64,000 nt of DNA from assembly GCF_900090045.1 (NCBI RefSeq), contig NC_041781.1, positions 434,001 through 498,000 of the forward strand. The letters run 5' to 3'. Shown here piece after piece: positions 1 to 16,201 of this stretch; the first letter of the stretch is position 1; every line of letters starts with the position of its first letter. The position numbers and the translations under genes are program-made. Below the pieces are notes generated by a model. The model was not told the DNA's origin, did no database searches, and saw only the letters and a list, made by a program, of their open reading frames with translations. The DNA is from Plasmodium malariae (Eukaryota; Apicomplexa; Aconoidasida; Haemosporida; Plasmodiidae).

Positions 1-1469
1 TATTTAATGGCAAAAATACTCTCCACATAAATGTAATATATGTATGTATATATTTATGTATGTGCAGTTCACTACAGACACTCTTATATATTTCCCCCTT
101 TTTTTGAAATATCATCTACATTTTAATGCTATCTTATATCTACTCTGAGACATCTTTATATGTTTCTCAGCGCAAAGAAGTTACCATCTTATAGAGATAA
201 ATAAATTATTATAAATAATGAATTAGTTAAAAGTATATTTTTGTCCGTAATTATAACTAATAAATTATAATATATTGCGTGTGTTAAATAATATGTACGT
301 CCTAAGTGCATATGCACATGCGCACATGCATATATATATATACATTAAAATACATGCACATAGAGTCTTTGATTGTGTCTTAATTAAAGACAGAGATTTT
401 TTAACTCATATAATATATATTTCTTAGTTACTTTAATAGTTTTTTTTTTTTTTTATTGTTTCTAAAAACAAAAGGGATGTTTTACTTATATTTTGCTTCA
501 TAACCATTCAATTGCAATAGAAGTGAAATTGTTTATTATACTATGGTAAACAATTAAAAGCAAGAATGATAAAAAAAAGAAAATTATACGTAGAATTATT
601 AAAAATTGTAATAATTTTAAAGCTTAATATATAACACACGTTAAGAATAAAAATCAAAATATTCACAAATATAAAAAACGATATTAATAATTTTTTCTAT
701 ATTTGGGGTAGAAAAAAAAAAAAAAAAAACAAAAATTCATAACTTTTCTATTTTTTTTCTTCAGATATATGTAAACATCTAACTCTATTTCTTTGCGTCT
801 TCTTTCTCCTTTTTTTTCCATCATTTTCTCATATCTTGATTTCTTCATTTCCCCTTTATACTATATCTATAATTCTTAACACGGTTGAGACTTTTTCATT
901 TTTACGTTTTATTATTTTACACTTTTTTAATTATGCTTTTAAGTTATTCTAATATTAATGATCATATTAGATATAATATTCCCTTAGATCACATTATAAA
1001 AATTAAAAATACACTAAATTTCCATTTTTATGTTCATAGTTAATTCTCTTTTTACACATCTCCCCATTTTGTATAATCAAAGAGGGGGGGAGGAAAAAAA
1101 ATAAAAGATACACTATATATATATATATATGTAAATTTACAAATTTCATAGTATCCTTAAATATTAACAGTTTTTCCTTTTAATTTAAAAAAAGAAAATT
1201 CATACATTTTTTCGCAAAATTTTTTTTTCACTTGCGCATACATGGATACACACACATATGTAAATACGAACATATATATGTATATGCATTTGTATAGAAA
1301 TACATCTGCCTGTGTATACATTTACTTGAGTAAACATTTCAAAATACGTGTGTGTACATATCTTTTCACACTTCTAACCTTTACTTAAATCCCTCCTTTC
1401 GATAATTTGATTAAGTGTGAATTCAAAGAACTGAATGATTCATTTTCAGACGAATATACACTTTATATT
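1..1469. other. AT-rich 3' flank of rhopH3, no gene seen
   Basis: This stretch has no supported open reading frame. It contains homopolymer A/T runs (for example near 440-455 and 713-730), short (TA)n runs and scattered TATGTA-type motifs. It lies downstream of the minus-strand rhopH3 gene, so it should hold the 3' UTR and polyadenylation region of that gene. The gene beyond it is outside the window. Confidence 0.5.
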
Positions 1470-5795
<4,326 letters not shown>

Positions 5796-7544
5796 ATTTT
5801 TTATAACATCCTTAAGAAAAAAAAACCTAAATAAAAATTTAAAAAAAAAAATGGTAATAAAATTAAATATATTAAAAATAAGGGAATATTATCATTTACC
5901 TATTTTAATTGTTCTGAATTATGTTCAACAATAAAAGGGTGGTAACAGTACTTGTCTAGTTTCTGTTTTTTTCTCCTGTCCCTCTTTAATATTTAAATTG
6001 TTTTATATTTTCACGATTTTTCTTTTTTGTTAAAATTTTAATTTTTTAACAAATTGCGTATACAATATGATTTAACTTCCTTTTTTATTTTTTTAAATAC
6101 TAAAAAAACAGTTATTAAAAATTAAAGCATTAAAGTAATTAACATTATTTCATATTCTAAAAGAATATCTTAAAAAAAAATTAAATAAATAATTTCTTTA
6201 AAATAAAAATTTTAAATATAATTTCAATGTATTCCTTAAAACAAAGTGGTGTATGATTTAAATCTTAGTAATTACTGCATGAAAAACTAAAATCTTAAAA
6301 CCTAAAATTACATATAAGCGTGTATGCACATATTATAAATATATTATGTTTCCATTTAATGCATAATTTAAATATTATATTTTTGCTGAGAAACGTTAAA
6401 TTTCGTAATAAATAAAAAAAAAAAAAATTAAAAACTAAAAAGTATATATATTAATTACCTATAAAAAGCAAAAAAAAATATAAAAATAAATAGAAATATA
6501 TATAAAATAAATGTATTGCAAAACCATTTTTTTTTTTTTTTTTTAGATTATTTCATTGAACAATTATTTTTGCTTTCTTATGTATATCATTTATGCATTT
6601 AAATAATACGAATACTAACTTCAAGGATAGTATGTTTTCGTCGTCAGATTATTACATTATATATATATATATATATTTTTTTTTTCTATTATATTTATTA
6701 ATAAAGCAAGTAATATACGAAAAATTTACTAATGAAAGCCTTAAAGAATATCCTGATATTTTAATCAATGTTATAGTTGCCAATTTTGCAAAAAAATAAA
6801 ATACTAACTATAATGCACCATTGTGCATGTTTTTATATATTGCATTAATCTAAAAGGCGCTTGAAAACATAAAAAAAAAACGATATACATAGCTTTTTTA
6901 TTAAACACATTTAATGGTTAACATAAGTAACCTTTAACATGTGTAATCATTTATATGCGTAATAATTTTTACGTATAATACGTTATATGTGTAATTAAAT
7001 ATAACATCCGAAATTTTGAAAATTTCCTTGAAATTAAAAAAAAAAAAAAAAAAAAAATTCCTTTAAGAAAAATGTGTACGTCTTTTACTCAAAACACATA
7101 TATTACATATATATATACATGTTAAAGAACTGAGTTTCACTCATTTTATTTTTTTATAGAACAAATTAATTTGAACAAATAAGAGAAAAAAAATATATAT
7201 TACCTTTTATTGTTTACAATTTTTATTTTTTTATTTATTCTATAGAAGTTGAACGTTGAATCTTTTATGTCCTTTCATTTTATCACGAATTTTACATTAT
7301 TTAATACTGAGTATTTTAGTGTTATAATTGTAAAAAAAAGACAAATAAATTAGACATCCTTAAAATTCAACGTACATTATTATCCTATTTTATATATAAT
7401 AAAATTAAACTGTGACATTCAACATTTTTTATATTTCATTTATTTATTTTAATGAGAGAAAAGACAAAGAAGTAAAAAATATATGTTATAATTTAAAAAT
7501 TCAAAATGTTATAAAATCACTCAATTATAATATATATAACTATA

Positions 7545-7577
<33 letters not shown>

Positions 7578-9081
7578 TTTCTTTTTTTTATTGTTACTCC
7601 TTTTTAAAAAATGAGTATGTACTAATCGTACAACAGTGTAACCAATTTTAATTAATTTTCTTTTCTTTTTTTTTTAAGTTTACATTTCATTGTTAATACT
7701 TCATATAAAGATTTTCATTGATGTCCTAGATTCTTTTCTGTTATTCGATTTATTTTTTCATTTGCCGCTCATTTATTTATTTAGCTTGCCCATTCACATA
7801 TTTACTTATTCATTTATTTGTTTGCTTATTCACTTATTTATTTTTTGGCTTGTTCATTTACTTATTTATTGTTAATGCTATATTAGAATGCTAATGCATT
7901 TATACTTCTTTTTCCCATTATCATAAATTGTGAACTTCTTATGCTTATAGATTAGCAAAATTCCTCCATACGAATTATTATAAAATAAGAAACTATACTA
8001 AAAGTTTCATTTGCTTTAAAATATCCATATATATATGTTTTTATAGGTATTTTTTTAAAATGCTATTTTATTCGCATGAAAAAATAAACTTCATAACGTT
8101 TATTCCTTTTTGTTTTATTTTGTTTTATTCCGTTTTATTTTATTTTATTTTATTTCGTTCCATTTCATTTTACTTTATTATTCTTTTTTTTTTTTGATGT
8201 GTGTTATGTATCTTTCATTTATGATCGTTTTTCTTATTATACGTTTTAGGTTATTTTATTGCTCATACATTTTATATTTATTTTGTGTATTTCCTTTTTT
8301 TGTAACATTAAGTGCACCTTTTTTTTTTTTTTTTTTCTTTTACGTATGCTTTAGACATTTCTTGCATATTGAAAAAAAAAAAAAAAAAAAGTGTTAATCT
8401 TATTATGTATATGCATACAACCATTTTAATTTTCTTTTAATTCAAATTAAGTTAAAGTAATTAATTAGTTAATTAACCAGCTTATAACTCGATATATTTT
8501 CCTTTTTTTTTATCTGTTTTAATGAAAAAATTGCTGAGAATGAATTTTTATGTATGATAATAGAAGTGTGTATTTTTTTTTTTTTTTTAAATATTAACTA
8601 CATATGTGTACGTATATATGAGAATATATAAATATATACATCAGCATGTATAAATATACATGAGCAAATTACAGATGTGTATTCATATATATAAATTAAC
8701 ATATGCGCATATATATGAGCATACTCACTTGTATGTATGTGTTATGAAAAAGACAATTATTACTTGCGTGGAAAACTTTTTGTTTTATATATCTGCTACA
8801 TAGTTATCATATAAAATAAAAAGTTACTTCGTTTCCTGTTTTATTGAATAGCCGTTTTAAGTTATTTGTGTTTTCCACGTAGCTGAATGAAGATCAAGTG
8901 AAATAACAATAGAAAAACTGGAAAAAAAAAATTAATAGATAGATTGAATGATAATTCTTATTTTAAGCCGTATTTTCTGTTATTTCGTTTTTTTGACCAT
9001 TTGTTTGTAGGTACATTTTCTGTCATCCCCAGTGTTTTTTTTTTTTTTTTTTTTTTTTTTCGATTATAATATAAAAAGATA
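5796..9081. other. Divergent intergenic region between rhopH3 and the 9082 gene
   Basis: This 3.3-kb region should carry the promoters and 5' UTRs of rhopH3 (minus) and the small membrane-protein gene (plus). It is mostly low-complexity A/T with long poly-A/T tracts (near 6530, 7040, 8320, 8370 and 9035). No transcription-factor site can be called with confidence. Two coding-like patches on the plus strand at 6709-6798 and 7247-7352 are listed separately. Confidence 0.5.
6593..7352 (+). other. Candidate small unannotated spliced gene (coding-like islands)
   Basis: Two islands stand out from the surrounding A/T noise. At about 6709-6798, after an AG, the plus strand reads QVIYEKFTNESLKEY and continues to a stop. 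At 7247-7352, directly after a TATAG acceptor-like site, an open stretch starts KLNVESFMSFHFITN and ends at a stop. An upstream Met at 6632 (MFSSSDYY) could begin the protein. I could not build an exon chain that keeps phase throughout, and no family is recognised. It could be a small spliced gene, a decayed gene or chance. It lies in the promoter-side region between two divergent genes. Confidence 0.25.
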
Positions 9082-9795
9082 ATGTATGAGTTAGGAAATA
9101 AGAATAATTTTGACTTAAAAAGATGGGTAAAAGTGTATAGAGTTTGCATAATTTTAAATGTAATATTGGCAGTATTACAATTATTTACCCCTCGGCCGTT
9201 TTTATTTATATCTCATTTAGTTGTAGTCTTTATTGGAATTGACTGCTTTTGTTCCTATTTAACGTTTAAGTATTTTTGTTTTACTGTGGTAAATATGATA
9301 TGTGGAATTAGCGATTTCATATGGTTACTTTTCAAATGTATTGGAAAAAATCGATTTAAATGGTTAGACCCACAATATTACTGGAAAATCATAAATATTG
9401 ACAATATATTTCTTGAATTTTTCTCAACCTCTTTGCATTATATGTTTGATGAAAAAAAAGAAGAAACCTCACCTCAAAATATGCAAAAGAAATATGAGTA
9501 TATCAAGAATTTTTTTAAATTATTGCCCGTTCAGAAAAAAACATACGCATGGAAAATTTATTTAGAATTACTTATAATTGTTGTTGGCATCTTTTTATAT
9601 TTTATTGGTTCATATATAAGTTGGCAGTTATATAAATATACACTAAATTATAATCAAAACGATTTATTGTTTCATAATTATCATTACGGTACTTTTCATG
9701 AAGAAAATAATAAAAATTCGCCATCGACACAAAATGATTTTATCCCATTTATTGGACAGCCATACAGAATATCAGACTTCTTGGAAAAGAGTTAG
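9082..9795 (+). CDS. Conserved small multi-pass membrane protein, function unknown
   Basis: A 237-residue single-exon protein. Four hydrophobic segments are visible: roughly residues 19-35, 40-58 and 60-84 in the N-terminal half, and one strong helix at about 159-182 (LLIIVVGIFLYFIGSYI). A soluble, charged loop of about 75 residues lies between the third and fourth. The C-terminal tail carries a short FIPFIGQPYRISDF segment. There is no N-terminal cleavable signal, so the first helix probably acts as a signal anchor. I do not recognise a family. The ATG is the first in-frame Met after a long poly-T tract and a stop. It reads away from rhopH3 and toward the CFAP251-like gene. Real coding status is supported by normal amino-acid variety and by AT-poor codons relative to the flanks. 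Confidence 0.8.
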   Translation: MYELGNKNNFDLKRWVKVYRVCIILNVILAVLQLFTPRPFLFISHLVVVFIGIDCFCSYLTFKYFCFTVVNMICGISDFIWLLFKCIGKNRFKWLDPQYYWKIINIDNIFLEFFSTSLHYMFDEKKEETSPQNMQKKYEYIKNFFKLLPVQKKTYAWKIYLELLIIVVGIFLYFIGSYISWQLYKYTLNYNQNDLLFHNYHYGTFHEENNKNSPSTQNDFIPFIGQPYRISDFLEKS

Positions 9796-10621
9796 TATAT
9801 GATGAAGTTTATTTACTTTCCCCTAAGAACAGAGACCTAACATTTTAATATACGCTTTGTGCTCCCAAGTGTATTCTTGCGTGGTGCACACGCATATGTA
9901 TAAGTATAAATTAAAGATTTCCTTTGTAAATAATTATATACCCATATATGCATGTACATATTTGTGTATGATCCTATTACTTTTTTTTTTTTTTTTTTTT
10001 TAATAGTTTTTATGTCTTTTTTTAGTTATTAAATATTTATTTTATATGTTTATACACATATGTATATTGCTATCCATTTTATTGTACAACATTGTTTTTG
10101 TCTCTACTTTTATATAAACGCTATATATGTGCATGCGCATATGCAACGATTATGTACCCGTCTTTCCCTTTCGCTCGCGACCAATGCGCGGTTAATTTAA
10201 AACATTATGAATGATGCTTATACATGCATATGTATATAATATATATATACGCATGCTTTATAAACCAATTTTTTCCTCACGATTCTACATTTTTAAATTA
10301 ACATGACAATGCAGCATTGTGCTAATACGTACTATAGTGTCTTTATTAGGAATAATATCCCGTTCATTGTTATTTCTAATCACCGTACATTTCATATGCT
10401 TTCTACGAATGTATCTTTCTTTATCTTTTAATTTTTGTTTTAAATATATTATATAAAAATAAAACTTAAGAAAAAAACTCTTATGCTTTCCTAATTCTAT
10501 GATATATTTTTCTTTCTTTTTTATATTTCTATTTCTCCTATATATTTTCACTTCTCAAATATTATACAATTCCCCTCTTTCTCATTTTTAAACAATTTTT
10601 AAAGCGAATTTATTCCTACAC

Positions 10622-10655
<34 letters not shown>

Positions 10656-11342
10656 ATGCGCTTTAGAAAGGTAGTCTTTCATAATTAAATAGGAAAAAAT
10701 ATTTTAAGTTAGAAAACGTAAAAATGTAAAATTTAAAATCAAATAACTTGAAAATATTCGATATCATTTCCCTATCAATTAGCAAATTGATGAAGTATTG
10801 GAACATCGGAAATATCTGGTAAATCTGAATACATGTGTTAAGGGAAAGTAACTATTTGAACTTATTGCGCTTAAAATTATTAATTTATAACACCCCATAA
10901 GATTAGTGAAAAGGTGTATAGTAATGTAAACATAATATTAATGGTCACAAAAGGGAATATAAGAATATATACTATTTCTATAAAGGGATATTTATATTTT
11001 ACCTATGTTTTCTTTCTTTCCTTTTCTTTTTTTTTTTTTCTTTTTCATATATTAAACTTTTCTTTTAATTCCATTTATTCGTATAGTATAATATAAAATA
11101 TTAGAGTTTAAAATAAGGGAGAAAAAAAAAAAGAAAAAAAAAGCTATATATATATTTACTAAAAGTATTAAATAAGTACATTTTTCTCCATATAGACAGA
11201 CAAAATGTTAACTGAAAGTGCGGCTTAATATATGTGCTCAACTTCTCCATTTCTATGACATTTTATAAATTATGTGTGTTCAACTTAAGGCTATTATTCA
11301 TTGCTAAAGTGAGTAGCAAAATGTTTGACTAGTATATATTTA

Positions 11343-11392
<50 letters not shown>

Positions 11393-11786
11393 CATATGTA
11401 TGTATATATGCTACTTTAGTTCTCTTTCACTCCCATGTTCAACTTTTTGCTCAATCATTTTAAATTTCATGACTATTTTTATTTTTCAAGGAAATAGCCT
11501 TTCACTCTTTTTAAGAATAACCTACATGTATAAATACAATCCCATTTGTTATAATTAATATATTCATTCGTATATCAAAAAAAAACTATAATGATATGTA
11601 ATATCTGTTTATCCGTGCACAGACTTCTGATCACATTATATTCTAACTATGTCTATATTTCTTACATAACTTTTTTGTAACACTACAATTTTTAGCTTCA
11701 AAAAAAAAGCGAGTAAAGAGCAAAGAAAAATAACATGAAAAATATAAAATAAAATAGAGAAAAAAACACAAAAAATTGCGCAAAAA
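9796..11786. other. Intergenic region upstream of the CFAP251-like gene
   Basis: About 2 kb between two plus-strand genes. It contains a GC-elevated islet at about 10145-10200, a minus-strand coding-like frame at 10285-10551 (listed separately), a long poly-T tract at 10625-10653 and a (TA)n/(TACATA)n run near 11335-11400. No promoter element can be assigned with confidence. Confidence 0.45.
10285..10551 (-). CDS. Possible small basic protein, unsupported by homology
   Basis: The minus strand is open for 88 codons and ends in a part with balanced composition (KDKERYIRRKHMKCTVIRNN, then a tail ending HCHVNLKM). The first half contains a Phe/Tyr/Ile-rich stretch that may be noise or a membrane segment. 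Just upstream on the same strand, near 10686, a short MKDYLSKAHA reading runs into a 30-base poly-A. No family is recognised. It lies antisense between two plus-strand genes, so it could also be chance. Confidence 0.25.
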   Translation of the reverse strand: MKIYRRNRNIKKKEKYIIELGKHKSFFLKFYFYIIYLKQKLKDKERYIRRKHMKCTVIRNNNERDIIPNKDTIVRISTMLHCHVNLKM

Positions 11787-14700
11787 ATGAAAAACGAACA
11801 TATCGTGGACGAACCAATTAATTTAAAATTTTGCTACGGAATTAATACATCATACAGCAGTGTGCACGCAATTAAAAAAAGAGAGGAAGAACATTATGAA
11901 AAACGTAATGAAGCAACAGAAGAGGAGGAGGAAGGAACGGTAGAGGAAGATAACCTGCTCATCATTTACAGCTCTGATAATAACATTGTCATGCTTGATG
12001 AGAAAAAGCAAGTATTATTTAGAGGACATTTTAATAAAATTACCAAAATAAGTAAAAGTTATAACAACAATTTTATCCTTTCTTGTGACAAAGGAATAAA
12101 TTCTTTTATTATTTTATGGAAGGTGAGTAACAATTCTTTAGATCCTATTAAAAAATTTTGTTTCAATAATTCTCAACAAGATGACACAAGTAAAAATATG
12201 TTAAAACAAAATTTAGACAAAAGCATATTGCATGATAACAACGAGAAGGAAACTGTTACTCAACAAATAAATGAAAGCGATATAAATACCATGGGCTACG
12301 AATGTGTAGACATAAGTTTTGATAACAGGTATATATGTGCATTGACGGAAAAAAGAATATACATTAAATCCAGTGAAACAATAATGCAAAAAAATGCACT
12401 TAAAATGAACGATAGTAGTGATGGTACTGCCCCTGTTTCTTCCACCACTGCTACTACCTTCACCGCTGCCATTGCCGCTACCACTACTGCAACTGCTAAT
12501 AAAAGGAACAACACCGGGGGCGTGTATTTCCAAGATGTTGTCATATTTGACATTAATGGAGGAGGAAACCACGTGATTTGCACAGACAGAATATATGGAA
12601 AAGAGGGACAAGGGAATATTCGATTTAATAAAAAATATGAAATTGTTTCAAATAGTAGTTCAAAATTATATATTTATAATTTTGATAAAAAGAATAGAAC
12701 TATTAATCATTACAGTCCGTCTTTATATAAAAGTAATAAAATACATGAACAGTTCATATTTACCGAGACATCCTTTTTAGAGAATTCCACCACATTATTA
12801 ACAGGAACGACAAATGGCTATTTGATTATATGGGATTACAGTTCAATTTTTATAAATAAAACCAAGCATAATATAAAACAAAGAGAATATCAAAAATCGC
12901 TAGAAATCAGAAAAAACATACCAATCAATATTGTGTTAAGTTATGGTAATTTCATTATTCTTGGTTTGAATGATGGCTGTGTGCAAGTATTTGATAATGA
13001 CCTCAAATGTTATGCATGGTTTGAAAATAAGAAAATAGGTGCCATCAAATCCTTATCCTTTGAATACTCAAACTTTCAAGAGGATTTCTTTACCTGGAAC
13101 CCTTTTGTTTTATTTACCGATCAGAATATTATTAGGAAAATTTATCCCAACAGTTTCCACAATAGAGAAAAATCGATTGATGACGCTGAGGGAGCACAAA
13201 TTGACACTTCCAAACTTAATGATAATGGCAATCACATCCAAAAGAACGTCCGAAGAAATATCTCTAGGAACAGGTACATGAAAGATAACCAAACTAACGA
13301 GATACTCCAAGAAAAGGAAAACAAAAACTTTTACAAGATTGACAAGCAACAAGAAGACAAGGAACACCTGTTTGGTAATGGTAAAGACTTAAAAATGGAT
13401 GATAATATATGCAATATACATAAAGAAATTACAATGAATAATTTAAAGAAAAAAAACATGAACCATTCAGGTAAAAATAAAACGATTCTCCATTTCAACA
13501 GTTCGTGCATCAATTGTATATGTACAAACCCTGTAAGTAGTCAAAATGTGATATATATAGGAAATGAAAATGGACTAATTGAAGTTTTTGATTTTGATAA
13601 AAATGAAAAAGTGAACACTCTGCAACTAGCAGAGAAGGAAATAACATCAATGATTTTTAGTAACAACGGGAAAATATTTTGCGTCGGGTGCAAATGTGGG
13701 TATATTCAACTGATGAACTCAAGTACCTTTCAAATTTTCTTCAGTAGTAAAGACTTAAAATATGAAATATCGTATTTGTGTTTTAGTGAAGATGATAAGA
13801 TACTAATTTGTTCATCGGTAAATGCAAATATAATTATTTATAGAAACCAGATGGGAAGCAGTGAGAAGGGAAGCAGTGAGAAGGGAAGCAATGAAAGGGG
13901 TGACGATGAGAATGGTAATTATAATAGCGCTAATTATGAGAGGGTTAACGGTGAAAAGGACAACTTAATATGTGGATATTGGAATTTCGCTTATAAAATT
14001 ATCAATAGCAATAATATTACATTTAATGATTTAAATATAGTAAAAGAAGTACATAACAATAACCAATATATTATTATAGCAATAACAAATAACAGATTTA
14101 TAATTTTTCATCATTACAATTTTAATGAAAATATTGTTTCAATATCATATTTGTCTATAGAACAAGTGTATACCCCAACTTGTCTATCTGGAAACTTATA
14201 TTATTATAATAGGCAAATATTATGCATATGTAATGAGGCATCTAAAATTCGATTTTTTGATTTAGAAACAAAGAAAATAATTAAAACGATACACCTCCCA
14301 TTTAGGGATAAAAGGGTCAAACATTTCTTACCACTTATTGATTTAAATGATGAAAAAAATAGCTTCTCCCCAGATACGCATACACGTGATACTACTACAA
14401 ATAGTACTAAGGATACAACTAAAAAAGTAAAAAACGATATGGATAGTAAAAAGAACATTTTTCTATTCATTTTGAATGAAAAAATGATTGTATTTACACA
14501 AACACCAATAGATGCGAATTGTTTCAGATATCTTGGTGTTATTGTTTGCAGTGGGAATATAAAAAATGTTATTTCTAAAAATAAAAATGTGTTTATACTC
14601 AGTAATAATAAAATATTTTACTATAATATTAACTCTGAAATATTGAAAAAAAGTATTCAAACACAAAATAATACCTTAGAAACATTCATTGAACAAATAG

Positions 14701-15852
14701 GTGGGAAAAGAAGTAAAATCTACAATCAAATTATGGACTCTTTTTATTATTGTGAAATTCAAAAAAAAAAGTACCAACAAAAAAAGCAAAAACATGACAT
14801 AAAAAAGTTGCTCAATATTTTATCTATTGAGTATATTTTTGCTTCTATCAATATTTTCCTTTCAAAATTTGAAATACAAAATATAATACAGGAGTATCAC
14901 TTTTACTATAAATATGTTCTTCAGTTATTAAAACAAAAAGGATCACAAGTAAATGAAATTTTTTCTGTTGATGATGTAAACCTTGTCAGTTACAAATCAG
15001 ACGGGGATATCCTCCTTCAGAATGTATTTTTCGCCGACTCAAGTACTCACAAAGGTAATATCACGACGGAAACGTGCATTAAAATAAGGAAGCACAACAA
15101 ATTATTGTTATAAAATAAAGAAGTGGAACAAAGTAGTGCACCTAACTAGTATAATAATGTAGAACAGTTAAGCAGTAACGCAAATACACTTATGCAATAT
15201 TAAGAAAAAGCTTGGGGTTAAAGTACTCTATTTCATATACACATCCCCTTACAAGAGCAACTGTAATTCGTAAATGTGATAGTACGTCAACATACTATTC
15301 AAACAAGTTATGTTTTACTTATTTGTGCATATATTCCTGTATACACTGACGTTCACATTAATGTCCATATTAATGCTTTTAGATGAACGAACAGAATGCA
15401 ATGGACACTTATTAAGCTACAGTCGAACACAGGAGAAGACCTCAATCCAGGATATAAAAATACTCAATAGTTCGGAAGCAAACAACTATCTTAATAAAAA
15501 GACAAACACGGAGGTAAGAACTCAAGAAGACCCTAACGCTTTGGACATTGTAGAAGACTGTGAAAATATATACTTTAATATTAATGCATTTATATATACC
15601 TATTTTAATTTTGCCATAGAAGGCGAAATAAATTTTCAAAAAGTGATAGAAGATATAGGAAACTACTACAAAGAGAAGAATATGAAAAAATACATTTCAT
15701 ATAACGACCTTATGCATATGTTAAGAAATTACGGAGAAATAATGGATGAGAATGAGTTCAAGAAAATTTTTCAAATATTTACAAAAAAAGAAGAATCTTT
15801 TAATGCTGAGGACATACTCGATTTAGGCATGTTAAAAAAATTGTTGCAGTAG
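11787..15852 (+). CDS. WD40-repeat / EF-hand-like axonemal protein, CFAP251 (WDR66)-like
   Basis: Two exons, 11787-15054 and 15383-15852, joined through a GTAATA donor and a TTTTAG acceptor; the phase-1 junction completes an Asp codon. The product is 1245 residues. Exon 1 is a run of degenerate WD40 blades (LFRGHFNKITKIS, LLTGTTNGYLIIWDY, VIYIGNENGLIEVFDFD, IFCVGCKCGYIQLM, IRFFDLETKKI), broken by low-complexity inserts. These include a Thr/Ala-rich run near residue 220, an Asn/Lys/Glu-rich run near 450-560 and a GSSEKG repeat near 690. Exon 2 encodes a helical calmodulin-like tail (about residues 1130-1245, with YISYNDLMHML and NAEDILDL helices). WD40 plus a C-terminal EF-hand-like module is the layout of CFAP251, a radial-spoke-associated axonemal protein. 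A role in the male-gamete flagellum is inferred. Another WD40 protein cannot be excluded. Confidence 0.75.
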
Positions 15853-15965
15853 CTTATTCACACAGTTTTTTTAAAATCTTACTTTTCGCAATGTTACATG
15901 CTAGAAATAATACATATGAACTGCACATGCACAATTGAGAGTACATAAACATATATATATGCATG

Positions 15966-15999
<34 letters not shown>

Positions 16000-16201
16000 T
16001 TTTTTGACTTAATTCAAATATCTTAAAAATATCCTTTAAAAAGGTGACAACGCAAAATGAGAAAAAAAAAAAAAAAAAGACCTATATCCAAAATGGTACG
16101 CAATGAATGCCTCTTACTACTTCTGCAATTCCAGTTTATACTCACTCAAACTCCTACTCTTTCTCTTCATCCCCCTCCTCCACCTCTTTTTCATTTTTTT
16201 T
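15853..16201. other. Short convergent gap between the CFAP251-like gene and ATG3
   Basis: A 349-bp gap between two convergent stop codons. It holds a (TA)n run followed by a poly-T tract near 15980-16005 and a poly-A tract near 16062-16078. It must contain both 3' ends, so the two transcripts probably overlap or nearly touch. Confidence 0.5.

Noticed and set aside
16036..16130. Possible thirteenth ATG3 exon after an ATTGCAG acceptor
   Set aside because: The simpler reading stops right after ELPRYDKN, close to the usual ATG3 C-terminus; the extra exon would add a poly-Phe tail.
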